A stretch of 64,000 nt of DNA, from positions 391,501-455,500 of the forward strand of contig JAANYP010001175.1 of NCBI GenBank assembly GCA_020465985.1, given 5' to 3'. The notes beneath the pieces were generated by a model that saw nothing but the letters and a program-made list of their open reading frames with translations, was not told the origin of the DNA and searched no databases. Of this stretch, positions 1 through 10,476 are shown in pieces; within the stretch, counting starts at the first letter, position 1; each line of letters opens with the position of its first letter. The stretch is from Centrapalus pauciflorus (taxonomy: Eukaryota > Streptophyta > Magnoliopsida > Asterales > Asteraceae). The position numbers and the translations under genes are program-made.

Positions 1-735
1 AACTGCTGATTGCTGTAACTGTTCGTGACCAACTATCCGGTAACGAGGATTCCAAAAGCAGGGCTTGCACGTCTTCGTCAAACTCAATATCAACTGACAG
101 CAGACGAGATATGATAGTATTGAAGTCATTGATGTGTGAGACAACATATCCACCCTCCTTTAATCTGGTGTTCACAAGGTGTCTGAGTAGAAAGACTTTG
201 TTAGAGGCAGATGATTGTTCATACATATTAGACACGATCGTCCTCAAACTCTTCGCGGTCGTCTCATTAGAATGTTAAATGCAACACTCTTTGTTAGGAA
301 TTTCAGATTCAAGCTATGAACAATTTCAAGAACTCAGAAAATCAGAAAACCTACAAAATGCGAATCAAGAAAATATTCAAATTTCACTCTAACAAATTTG
401 GGTTGAATGACTACAATTTGAATTGTTGTTCTCATTAACCCATATGCCTTATTTATACTAATTCTATAGAAATCTAACAGCTTTCAACCAAAACAGAAAA
501 ATACAAAAAACATTCAACTAATTCAAGTCATTATCCTAACACTTTTTGGCTAGGGTAAACCTAATGGCTGCTAGTGCTTTCTGTCAAGGGTTGCCCACTA
601 ATCGTCCTTCATCTCGTCAGGTTTTCTAAAAGATCTTCGACTTGCATCTTCCACCATGCAAAATCTTTTCCGTCAAACTTCTCAGTCTTATAATTCCTGT
701 CTTCAGCTATTATCCCGAGCTATTCAAACACAGCA
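1..735 (-). pseudogene. Ty1/copia gag remnant, split by a solo LTR
   Basis: The minus strand encodes two pieces of a copia-type Gag. The N-terminal piece (about 735-597) reads EKFDGKDFAWWKMQVEDLL, the tryptophan-rich start typical of plant copia Gag. The second piece (about 270-1) reads NETTAKSLRTIVSNMYEQSS and later NKVFLLRHLVNTRLKEGGY, the central region of the same family, and runs off the left edge. Between them lies a small LTR (291-541). Even without that LTR the frame is broken: an in-frame stop follows the first piece, and about one base is missing near position 270. Pol is not in the window. The 5' leader, primer-binding site and LTR of the same element lie to the right, so orientation and order are consistent. 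Confidence 0.8.
291..541. mobile_element. Solo LTR (251 bp) inside the copia gag
   Basis: The segment begins TGTTAGGA and ends TCCTAACA, an 8-bp terminal inverted repeat of the TG...CA type expected of LTRs. Flanking 5-mers are CTCTT (286-290) and CTTTT (542-546), a target duplication with one mismatch. It sits between two parts of one gag coding region, which supports insertion. Orientation is uncertain. Confidence 0.6.
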
Positions 736-1286
736 TATGCGGCGGCCGAAACTTAACGGCAGTTCTATTGAACACTAGCAGTAACAATCCAAGAAACAAC
801 CACAAACCAGACAGCGATTAGGGTTTTCTGCACGAAACAAAGGAATTCGAACCACTAGGGTTTTTGCAAAACGATAGCAACAAATGTACTAGGGTTTATC
901 TGCAAAAAAGCAGACATCGGTGATTAAAAAAAACAGAAATTGCTGCATAAGTTCTCGACTAGAAAAGGAAACAGCAGCGTCGGTGGGCTGCAAAAAGCTA
1001 CATGCTTTTGGATACTGGCGGCAGCAGGTGGTGAACAGCAGCAGCGCCAAAAAATAAGGACAGCAATAGCAGATCGATCAAGCCCTCAAAAAACAGAAAT
1101 AAAATCCAAAAAAGGACAGCAGATCGGGTCGGCGCAGGTGAGTAGCGGTGGTGGCTGGTCAGCAGCAGCAGAAAGGGCTGCTAGGGTTTTGGATTTGACG
1201 GCTGGGGTTTGACAGCTAGGATTTGGCGGCGGCTGCTAGGTTTGCAATCTGATTAACGAAACAAAAATAACCTGGCTTTGATACCA
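736..1286 (-). promoter_or_regulatory. Copia 5' leader with tRNA-Met-type primer-binding site
   Basis: Untranslated leader of the copia element. Minus-strand TGGTATCAAAGCCAGG at 1286-1271 matches an initiator-Met tRNA primer-binding site with one change from TGGTATCAGAGC. Between it and gag are several copies of AAACCCTAG/AACCCTA (near 822, 857, 892, 1180), which resemble plant telo-box motifs. The plus-strand reading frame at 940-1212 is a low-complexity shadow. Confidence 0.6.
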
Positions 1287-1513
1287 CTTATTAGGGTTAA
1301 GCACACAAACACACAATCCGAAACAAACGACACAAGTGTTTACGTGGTTTGGACTAAACTGACCTACTACGTCCGCAGGGGCAACTAGGGTTTATATTTA
1401 GTGATAATGAATTACCAGTACAATGCTTTAATATATAGAGATTGGATTGTACTAATGTTCTATCTAATCACCAATGTGTGATGATAAATAAAACTATCTA
1501 TCAATGTGGGACA
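1287..1513 (-). mobile_element. Copia 5' LTR (short, about 227 bp)
   Basis: It lies directly upstream (minus sense) of the primer-binding site. On the minus strand it starts TGTCCCACATTGATAG at 1513, a common copia LTR beginning, and it carries a TATATATT-like stretch near 1430. The inner end just before the PBS does not show a clean CA, so that boundary is approximate. Its outer edge cuts into another element's gag start (1514-1659). Confidence 0.55.
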
Positions 1514-1696
1514 AAAGATTCCAAGGCCTGCTGCCTTCCCACGAAGCCTACATATAAACTCAACAGCTTCATCAATGCCGCTAGGGTTGCTTGAATATCT
1601 GTGATGGCCTTGTTGTGATATTTAATGGATTTATCGATCTCTTGATTGTGCGTCGACATGGTGGAATCCGATAGGGTTCGGCGTGGCTCTGATACC
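1514..1696 (-). pseudogene. Start of a second retroelement gag with its PBS
   Basis: Minus-strand ATG at 1659-1657 opens MSTHNQEIDKSIKYHNKAI, a hydrophilic, helical start resembling the beginning of a plant retroelement Gag. The frame is truncated after about 48 residues by the copia LTR edge at 1513. Minus-strand GGTATCAGAGC at 1696-1686 is a primer-binding site just upstream. The LTR that should follow (from about 1700 rightwards) is not clearly delimited and is interrupted by the hAT element at 1863. Lineage not assigned. Confidence 0.45.
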
Positions 1697-1862
1697 CTTC
1701 TTAGGGTAAAAGTAGCGATAGAGAGGAAATTTGAGAGATAGGAGAAAACCACTCCTAAAGTAGATCACATTAGATTATAAACTCAAATAATTTCAAATTA
1801 CAAAAGAGTACCTCAAAGATGAATAAAAGCCATAATGGTCCTTGCCACATGTAAACTAGGAA

Positions 1863-2357
1863 CAATGTTGTAGAAATCGCTAGGCGGGAGTCGGCCGGCC
1901 GACTGGGGACTAGGGAGTAGTCGGCCTAGGTGGGGAGTAGTCGTGGAGTAGTCGGATTGAGATTTTTTATATGTAAATTTTGGAATTATACATACAACAT
2001 ATTTATAAATACTCAAATATAAATATAATTAATCTTAACATCCAAAAATATGTTTTATAAGACAACCATAATTGTTAATATCTTCAAATACACATACTTC
2101 AAAATTCAAATATAGAATTCTAGTTCATTAATATTATAATTAGAATATCAGATGGATGCTCCTTGATCTTCTTGACCATATCATCTGTTTTTATTAAAAA
2201 ACTTTTTTACAAATTTGACTTTTGACCCGCCTAGGACCGCCTAGCACCCGCCTAGCGCCCGCCTAGCCCGATTCCCCCTAAACCAGTCCGGCGAGTCGTA
2301 GTGGTACTCCTCCGATCAGCGCGTAGGCGGCCGCCTAGGCCGATTTTTACAACACTG
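1863..2357. mobile_element. Non-autonomous hAT element, copy A (495 bp)
   Basis: Ends are CAATGTTGTAGAAATCG and CGATTTTTACAACACTG, forming a 17-bp imperfect terminal inverted repeat. It is flanked by a perfect 8-bp target duplication, ACTAGGAA, at 1855-1862 and 2358-2365, diagnostic of the hAT superfamily. Subterminal DNA is unusually GC-rich, with repeated CCTAGGCG/CGCCTAG words; the middle is AT-rich. There is no coding capacity. A second copy lies at 15108-15591 in the opposite orientation. Confidence 0.85.
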
Positions 2358-2365
2358 ACTAGGAA

Positions 2366-3397
2366 TATGCTAAAATAAAAATTGCCAATGAGGAAACACA
2401 CGTAACACAAAACTTGACGATGATCAATTTTCAAAAGCAAAGATACTTCAAGCTCATGCTTAATAATCAGTCCATAGCTTATAGAGTTATAGTAAACCTG
2501 CTACATTAATGTGATTACTAAAATGCAAATGATAGCAATGAACTTTCCAACAATGTCGGATTTTGAGGATCTTTTGCAACACATTCAAAATCACATAAAA
2601 AATTGTCAAAGTCAAGATTTCTATTTTCTTATTTCATTGCTATGATCAAATTTCACATATTGAAGTCTCAATAAAGTAACTTTGACTTTTGAGAGTCAAA
2701 CTATCAGACTTTGCCAAATTCAATATATAAGATTAAAAGACATCATTTGCAATAAAGAGTTACCAGAATTGATGGATGTTACGCAAGAACTCCAACTAAA
2801 GTGTGTTTTGTGTGTTTATGGTTGAAGCCGTTCACACCCTTACACATAACAGTGATTTCTTCAATTTGCAGAAATGGTAATAAACTTCATTAAACATACC
2901 TTTAACCACGTTGCACTAAACCCCTTTCACTTTTACCAAGTTATGCGCAAACTTCAACTATTTTTTACTTTAAACAAGTCAAACTTTGACCTCAATTAAT
3001 TCTTTACTTTAAATTTCATTTTTATCATTCTCTTCTTACAATCTCATAATAACAACCAACTTTGAACTTTACTTCTTGTTTAATACATATTTGCAAGCCT
3101 AACTTGTATTTTAACTACTCAAATAATAACTTCACTTAATTTTATAAGGTTGAGACCATATTCCAATTTATAACATTTATAACCAAAAACGTAATTAGAT
3201 AATACCTATTAATCTCATGGGTATTACTTAAAGGGAACCAACATAGCATTTTGCATATCCCCCATGAATTCATGGACAGAAATTCACTCATGGAAATGGT
3301 CAACACCATATGGAGTGCACATATCACCATACCCGTTAAACATGGGCAGTTGGCAAGAGGTTGAACCTCCACTTAAAATAACAACTCCAATAATTAA
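2366..3397. other. AT-rich DNA with one unassigned open stretch
   Basis: No recognisable transposon ends. On the plus strand a stop-free stretch of about 60 codons (roughly 3208-3400) includes FCISPMNSWTEIHSWKW and NMGSWQEVEPPLK. The composition (W, P, S) looks protein-like rather than random, but I recognise no family. It could be an exon of the same gene as the possible exons at 12990 and 16468, since element I separates them. The minus-strand frame at 3142-3372 overlaps it and looks less plausible. Confidence 0.25.
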
Positions 3398-3402
3398 GTT
3401 TT

Positions 3403-5576
3403 TGTGAAGACCACCCCTTACGGGGCAGTTCTCACCAGTCTAGGTCCCACATCATGCAATACGATATCAATCAAACTAAGATAGAGTAATTATAATGCGG
3501 AAAATTAAATTACAGTACAAGCTATTAAGATTTAAGTTTAATACAGTTACGGTTTTCAAATTAAACTTATAAAGGGCACAAATCTAATCTAATTAATATC
3601 ATCATATTATCAAAATAAATCTACCCAGATCACCATAATATCGTCATCCAATTAGTACCAAAATGGGGTTGCTGAGTAGAGGTCTATGAAACTTCTGTCT
3701 TGAGCGTGTAAGACCTAAGAACTAGGTCCGACAGGTGACTTTCCTTTGCCTTTTCCTGTAAAAAAAATATGAAGTAGCAACCATAAGCAACGCTTAGTGA
3801 GTTTATCAACATGCGTGTCAAGCGGAGTCATAAATCTTAGCGTGATATGTCTTGGCTGCCGCTACAGCCCTCATGATTGAGATATAGTATCATAAGATCG
3901 GATGATGTTCAAGCCACACTCACGCTTAAATCGTGGGGATCAGCCACATACTGGGCTAGCTACCAGTAAGTCAATATGGCGGAACATCGGAGGTCATTAC
4001 CAAGTTCATAGGAACTGGTGAAATAGCCGGGTCTAGAACAATAGACCATAAGGGCTAGTCAAGCTGAATCAATCTATCAAATGTCTGATCAATGATGTAA
4101 GCATATGTCTTAGAAGTCATGATAGCAATGAATCATAAAGCAAAGTGTGAAGCAATATTAAATGCAATATGAAAAGATAATCAAATAGCTATCATGATCC
4201 ACTGGGCAACACCCATCCATGGTGTGCACAGGTCTCAATCCAGCTGATAAATGAATGTCAATAAATCTATCAGCAACAATATATCTCAATCGGATCTATG
4301 CATGTTCAATCTGAATATCTATAACTCACTGTTCTGGGTCTTGGTCAAACAGATATAAGAATCTGCCACCTGAGTTATCTCAGGATTTTATCTTTGTCAA
4401 TCTGTAATCTGTAAATCAATTCTCTGACCCGCTTTAAATCTTTTAAAACCTTTGTCTTTATGTTCAGAATTTCACTGAACCTGTCCAGAATTATCATATC
4501 ATATCATATCAATATCATATCATTATCATCATCTCTTTAGTCGTTAAAATCTTTATTTTATCTGATTTTAGGAATAAATCTTAGGCTTGGAACAAAATCA
4601 GATTCGAACAGCATCAAATTTAGACAGATTCGAAATTTAGGCAACAGATTCGAATAAGTATAGATTCGAATGGCTTAGATTCAAATGAGCATATTTCGAG
4701 TTTAGGATATTAGATTCGAAACACACACATATTAGATTCTAGGGGATAGATTCGAAACTAGCTCTTTAGATTCTAGGGGGAATAGATTCGAAATCAACAG
4801 ATTCTAAACTAGGGAAGATAGATTCGAAGTCAATAGGTTCGAATCTAGCTAATCAGATTCGAGAACAACAATTTCGAGTCTATTCTAGGTATTTTCGAGT
4901 TTGTTCTATGCATTTTCGAATCTGTTCTTAACATTCTCGAATCTGTTCATATTTTACAACTCTAAAACATGAATTTCTAAGGCATAAATCACAAATATGA
5001 TCAATATTAAGCCTATGTTCGATTAAATTATACTTATTCTAGTTAAACTTCATAAAAATAGCTTTAAATTTCATAAAACTTAACAGTTTCGAAAATACCG
5101 AATATATATAAAAACGTAAAAATATAAAATCTTACCTCAATTCGTATGAATTCACGCAGGAAATGGTATGTTCGTGTAGTATTCTCCGAGATCTTTCTAA
5201 CGGTATATATATCTTGATAATCGGACGGTCGATTTGGAAGAAATTTTAGAGAGAAGGTAGAGAGAGAGTAGAGAGAGAAAGTTAGAGAGAGAGTAGAGTA
5301 GAGAGAGAATCTGAATTTTGTTATTTTGAAATAATTCTCGTTTATATACTTCATCTAGTTACATTTGCTAGCTAACCCACTTTCATTTTTGTATATTATA
5401 TCTCTTTTATTTAATTCTCTTTAATAATTTATTAATTCATAAATATAAATATTTATATAATTTAATTAAATATTTCATTACTTAATTAAATTATAATTCA
5501 AATAATGTAACATTATTACATTATCGGCTCAAAATATTACTGAATTTACGACTAGATCAAAAGTTAGGTTGTTACA
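3403..5576 (-). repeat. Element I 3' LTR (2174 bp)
   Basis: Starts TGTGAAGACC and ends GTTGTTACA on the plus strand. It lacks 13 bp present in its partner (near 3803). Two internal features stand out. Positions 4600-4935 hold roughly twenty short words of the AGATTCGAA/TTTCGAGT type. Positions 5249-5310 form a GA-rich microsatellite-like tract. A minus-strand TATATAAA lies at 5348-5341. The minus-strand frame at 5064-5354 is not coding. Confidence 0.95.
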
Positions 5577-5613
5577 GAATGGGCTCCACCACGCACAAAC
5601 TTCGTCCCCGAAG

Positions 5614-8600
5614 TTAGCTATGTTCGAACAGACTTGGATAAGTAGCTTTCATGACATCTCTGGATTCCCAAGACTGATGCGAACCTTTGTGGTGTTTCCA
5701 CTGGACGAGCACCATCTGTATCTCTTTATTCCGAAGCTTTTTGGTCTTCGAGTCCAGTATACGTTCTGGCTCTTCAACCACGCGAAGCTTCTCATCAACC
5801 TGCAGGTTAACATGTGGTATCTGAACTTCCCTTTCGTCAGCTAAACTCTTTCTCAGATGACTGACATGAAATACAGGATATATTCCAGCTAAGTCAGCCG
5901 GTAGTTCAAGACGATAAGATTGATTTCCAATCTTTTCCACAATCTTGAACGGACCAATAAATCTCGGAGCTAGCTTGTTTCTCTTTATGAATCTCACCAC
6001 ATTCTTCATTGGGGATACTTTCAACATCACCCAATCGTTAACCGCAAAGCTTATTGATCTATGTCGATTATCATAATATGACTTCTGCCTGCTTTGAGCT
6101 TCGAGTATGTTCCTTCTGACGAGTTGAATCTTTTCGTGAGTCAACTGTAGAAGGGCAGGTCCTGCTATTGGCGATTCGCCTGTTTCGCGCCAACAGGTAG
6201 GAGTTCTGCACTTTCTTCCGTATAAAGCTTCAAAAGGAGCCATCTTGATCGTAGAATGATAACTGTTATTATATGAGAATTCGACCAACGGCAAGTGGTC
6301 ATCCCAGTTACCACCCAGATCAAGAACGCAGGCACGAAGCATATCTTCAAGAGTAAGGATAGTACGCTCACTCTGACCATCTGCACTTGGATGATAAGCA
6401 GTACTCATAGAAATCCGAGTACCCATCCCATCTTGTAGTGCTTGCCAGAATCTGGATGTGAAACGACTATCACGATCTGATACGATAGATTTCGGCACAC
6501 CATGACGTGAAATTATTTCAGTGATGTATATCTGTGCCAATCTATCGAGGGAATATGTTTCTTTCATCGGAATGAAATGTGCTGATTTCGTTAAACGATC
6601 AACGACTACCCAGATAGAGTCGTGCTGTCTTTTGGTCTTTGGCAGCTTCGTGATGAAATCCATAGTTATATGCTCCCACTTCCATTCAGGAACAGGTAGT
6701 GGTTGCATATCCCCAAAGGGTTTCTGATGTTCTGCCTTAACCATCTGACAAACTCTGCAGCTTTCAACACACTTACCGATGTCTTTCTTCATTCCTGGCC
6801 ACCAATAGTCAGCTTTCAGATCAAAGTACATCTTTGAGCTGCCAGGATGAACAGATAATTTGGACTTGTGAGCTTCAGATAGAAGAGTGCTGCGAATTGA
6901 ACCATACTTAGGAACCCAGATTCGGTTTCCCTTGAGACAGTGAAGTCCCAAATGGTTCAGAGTCAGAAATTGTAGTTGCCCTTTTAGATTTTCAGAATCT
7001 ATGTTCTCTTCTTTCAGCGCTTCAGTTTGAGCAATTCTGATGTCTTCAATAAGATCAGAAGAGAATATTACAGGAGTTAGAGCATAACAACACTTTTCTG
7101 GATATACTTTTCTACTCAACGCATCCGCGACAACATTTGCTTTGCCGGGATGATATAAGATCTCGCAGTCATAATCCTTGATAAGCTCCAAGGATCGACG
7201 CTGTTTCATGTTCAGATCTTTTTGAGTGAAAAGGTATTTGAGACTCTTATGATCGGTGTAGAGCTGACACCGAGTCCCATATAGATAGTGACGCCAGATT
7301 TTTAAAGCAAAGGTAACGGCAGCCAACTCAAGATCATGAGTTGGTGCACTTTTCTCGTAGTCTTTTAATTGCCTTGAAGCATAGGCAATGACTTTTCCCC
7401 TTTGCATTAGAACACATCCTAAGCCAGTACCAGATGCGTCGCTGTAAACGACAAAATCATCATTGCCTTCTGGCAAGGCTAGGATCGGCGCTTGAATCAA
7501 CTTTTGCTTCAGAATATCGAATGCCTCTTGCTGTTTATCGGTCCAAACGAAAGGAGTATTCTTTCGTGTTAGCATTGTAAGCGGTACAGCAATCTTTGAG
7601 AAGTCCTTTATGAATCGCCGATAATAACCGGCCAATCCAAGGAAACTTCGTATTTCTGAGGCATTACGAGGCGTTTGCCATTTCTGAACGGCCTCGACTT
7701 TTGAAGGATCAACGGAAATTCCTTCGCCAGAAACAACATGGCCAAGGAACTGGATCTATAAGAATCAAGATAGAAATTCAAATTCTGAGGTGAATCAAAG
7801 AATAGTTAAGGAAACAGCTCAAGACGTATATATATTAGAGATTATACCTGTCTGAGCCAGAATTCGCACTTAGAAAACTTTGCGTAGAGTCTTTCTTTTC
7901 TCAACAACTCTAGCAACTGTCGTAAATGAATAGAATGATCAGCCTCCGTTTTGGAGTAAATCAGAATATCGTCTATGAACACGATAACTGATTTATCCAA
8001 CATTGGTCTGCACACGCGATTCATGAGATCCATGAACGCCGCTGGTGCATTCGTTAAGCCGAACGGCATTACGAGAAATTCGTAATGACCGTATCTTGTT
8101 CGGAAGGCTGTTTTCGGGATATCCTCATCTCTGACTTTTAATTGATGATACCCAGAACGGAGATCGATTTTCGAGAAATAGCTGGCTCCTTGTAGCTGAT
8201 CAAATAGATCATCAATTCTGGGCAGAGGATACTTATTCTTTATGGTAACCTTGTTCAACTCGCGGTAGTCGATGCACATACGGAAAGTTCCGTCTTTCTT
8301 TTTAACAAATAGAACAGGTGCACCCCACGGAGAAGAACTTGGTCGGATAAACCCCTTCTCTAACAGCTCTTGCAGTTGTTTTGACATTTCCTGCATTTCT
8401 GCAGGTGCAAGTCTGTAAGGAGCTTTGGCAATAGGAGCCGCACCAGGAACCAAGTCAATACTGAACTCGACTTGACGTTCCGGTGGCACTCCTGAAATAT
8501 CGTCGGGAAATACGTCTGGGAACTCACAGACGATAGGAATATCAGATAATGATTTCTTTTGGGCTTCAGAGATAGATTCAGATGAAACATAGCATACGTA

Positions 8601-10277
8601 GGATTCATGACCCTTAGATAAGTACTTATGCGCTTTTTCAACAGATATGAAGCAGTGATCACCTTTTCGCTTCTCGCCCTTGATCTCAAGCACTCGGCCG
8701 TCTGAAGACTTGATTCTAATGATTCGTCGGTTGCAGATAATTGTAGCCTCGTTGTTCATTAGCCAATCCATGCCGATGATGACGTCAAACTCTTTCAAGG
8801 GAATCGGGATAAGGTCCAGGTTGAACACGATATTATCAACAAGCAGAGTACAATTACGGTAAACAGAATCAGCCATAACATAACTGTTACTGGCTGTCTC
8901 AATGTCAAGTACAACAGGAAGCTTTGATGGGGATTTAAGTAATCTTGTTGCAAAAGAAGTCGATATGAAGGAACGACTAGCGCCAGAATCAAATAATACA
9001 CGAGCAGGTATCGTATTTAACAGAAACGTACCGGTGACTACGTCAGGTGTTTCTCTCGCCTCTTCAGCCGTTATTTGGAACGCACGTGTCCTTGCAGTTG
9101 GTGTTGCAGCAGAACTTTTAACTGTCGACCCTCCAGCTGATGACTGTGGCTGATAACGTGGTCCGCTACGACACTGATACATGAAGTGCCCTCTCTTTCC
9201 ACATTTCGCACATCCACGTCCCTGCTGTGGACATTCTTCACTACTATGACCGATCATGTTACACGCGAAGCAAGTAACGTCATCCGGATTACATAGTCCC
9301 ATGTGAGACTTTCTGCATCTCTTGCAGAATCGCGGCTCGTTTGTCAGTGAGTAGGCTTGCGCTTTCGGTTGTGAACTATGCTGATAGGATTGCTGAGACT
9401 GAGATTTATTTGGCTTAAAGAATCTGCCAAATCGCTGTTTCTTTGGAGGAGACGGATTCATCGGGTTAGTAGACGGAGCGTATAGCTGATCGCCGTACTC
9501 TAAGTAACCTCGCTCGATTTGTCTAGCCGCTTCTACCATTTCCAAGTAACTCTTGTATTTGATCGCGCTCATGGGATGTCTGTATCTAGGATTGAGTCCT
9601 ACACGAAATCTATTCATCTTTCTTTCCTCGGTAGCTACTTGGTAGGAAGAGTAGCCGCATAGTCTTGAGAATTCGTGCTCGTATTCGTCAACTGTCTTCG
9701 TTCCCTGAGTCAACTGCATCAACTGTACCTCCATCTTATCTCGTTGGTCAATCGGGCAGTATTTCGCATTGAACATTTCAAGAAACTGCTCCCATTCTAA
9801 AGTCTGAATCACCTCCTCACCATAGATACTTCGCTGGGTTTTCCACCAGGCACGTGCAGCTCCCACAAATAGTGCAGACGCATAGCTTACTTTCTTAGAA
9901 TCTAAACAGTCAGAGATTCTAAAAATTTCTTCCGTATGACTGATCCAATCCATCGCCTGAATTGGATTCACTGTTCCTTCAAAATTCAATGCACCGCTAG
10001 CTTTAAAATCCTTAAATTTGCAGCCTTTTGGCTGAGCAGTTTGGATTTCAGGATTAGATTTATCAGAATCAGATTCATTGGTCTGGACTTGCTTTTCTTT
10101 TCTCTTATTTTTCTTTTCTTCACGTCTTTTAGCTTCGGCCTCATCTCTGGCCTGAAACTGTTCTTGCATTATTTTGTTCTGTTGTTCTGAGTGTTGGGCT
10201 AGAAGTTGTTGCATCATTTCAAACATCTGTTGTGGGTTCATGTTGCTGAGAATATCACCTGATCCTGATCCTGACAT
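5614..10277 (-). CDS. Gag-Pol polyprotein of element I (two exons)
   Basis: Exon 1 is 10277-7848 (810 codons) and exon 2 is 7755-5614 (713 codons plus stop), joined in phase 0, about 1523 residues. Domains in order: N-terminal Gag (about 85-260); a CX2CX5HX3C motif, then two zinc knuckles (CFACNMIGHSSEEC, CAKCGKRGHFMYQC) near 320-370; aspartic protease (LFDSGASRSF); reverse transcriptase (YPLPRIDDLFDQL, MPFGLTNAPAAF, catalytic FIDDIL); then after the join RNase H (YSDASGTGLG, LYTDHKSLKYL); integrase with a zinc-binding H/C motif and DDE core (VSDRDSRFTSRFW, ADGQSERT); and a C-terminal chromodomain (EPERILDSKTKKLRNKE, VQWKHHKGSHQSWE) that likely directs insertion into heterochromatin. The ATG at 10277 is the first in frame, about 200 bp from the LTR. 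No disabling stop was found outside the putative intron. Confidence 0.9.
7756..7847 (-). other. Putative spliceosomal intron in element I pol (92 bp)
   Basis: On the minus strand the segment begins GTATAATC after exon CAG and ends TTCTTATAG before ATCCAG, giving a canonical GT...AG. The upstream exon ends CEFWLRQ and the downstream exon starts IQFLGHVVSGEG, exactly consecutive in Ty3/gypsy RT-RNase H proteins, so removal restores the expected protein in phase 0. Unspliced, the frame stops at the second intron codon (TAA). The segment is AT-rich, with a T-rich 3' half. The same insert is in element II (62640-62729, 90 bp). It is inferred, not proven, to be spliced. Confidence 0.75.
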
Positions 10278-10461
10278 CTTCTACTGAAAATTAAAATCAA
10301 TTAACTATCAGTTTATAGACTTAGATCTATGTACCCTTTTTCCCATCCTAATAGTCTGTACATCCTATCTCAGTTCAAACCACCTAAATGATTGATACAT
10401 ATGTATTGCTTCAGTTTGAGACCAAGTATACTCACGTAATACTTGATTCACTCAAACTAGT

Positions 10462-10473
10462 GCTCTGATACCA
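10462..10473 (-). promoter_or_regulatory. Element I primer-binding site
   Basis: Minus-strand TGGTATCAGAGC, complementary to the 3' end of initiator Met-tRNA, separated by 3 nt from the inner end of the 5' LTR (10477). It primes minus-strand DNA synthesis and fixes the element's orientation. Confidence 0.9.
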
Positions 10474-10476
10474 TCC

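Noticed and set aside
940..1212. 90-residue plus-strand frame
   Set aside because: Antisense to the copia leader, glutamine/serine/alanine low complexity, no domain.
4600..4935. CRISPR-like array of AGATTCGAA words
   Set aside because: Repeats are 9 bp, irregularly spaced, within a plant LTR; nothing prokaryotic is present.
5064..5354. 96-residue minus-strand frame found in both element I LTRs
   Set aside because: Duplicated only because LTRs are duplicated; it spans the TATA box and GA-rich leader, so it is non-coding.
7842..7847. Taking the stop after WLRQV as an ordinary truncation of element I pol
   Set aside because: The conserved protein resumes exactly one codon later after a GT...AG segment, and the second element shows the same, so a random nonsense or indel is unlikely.
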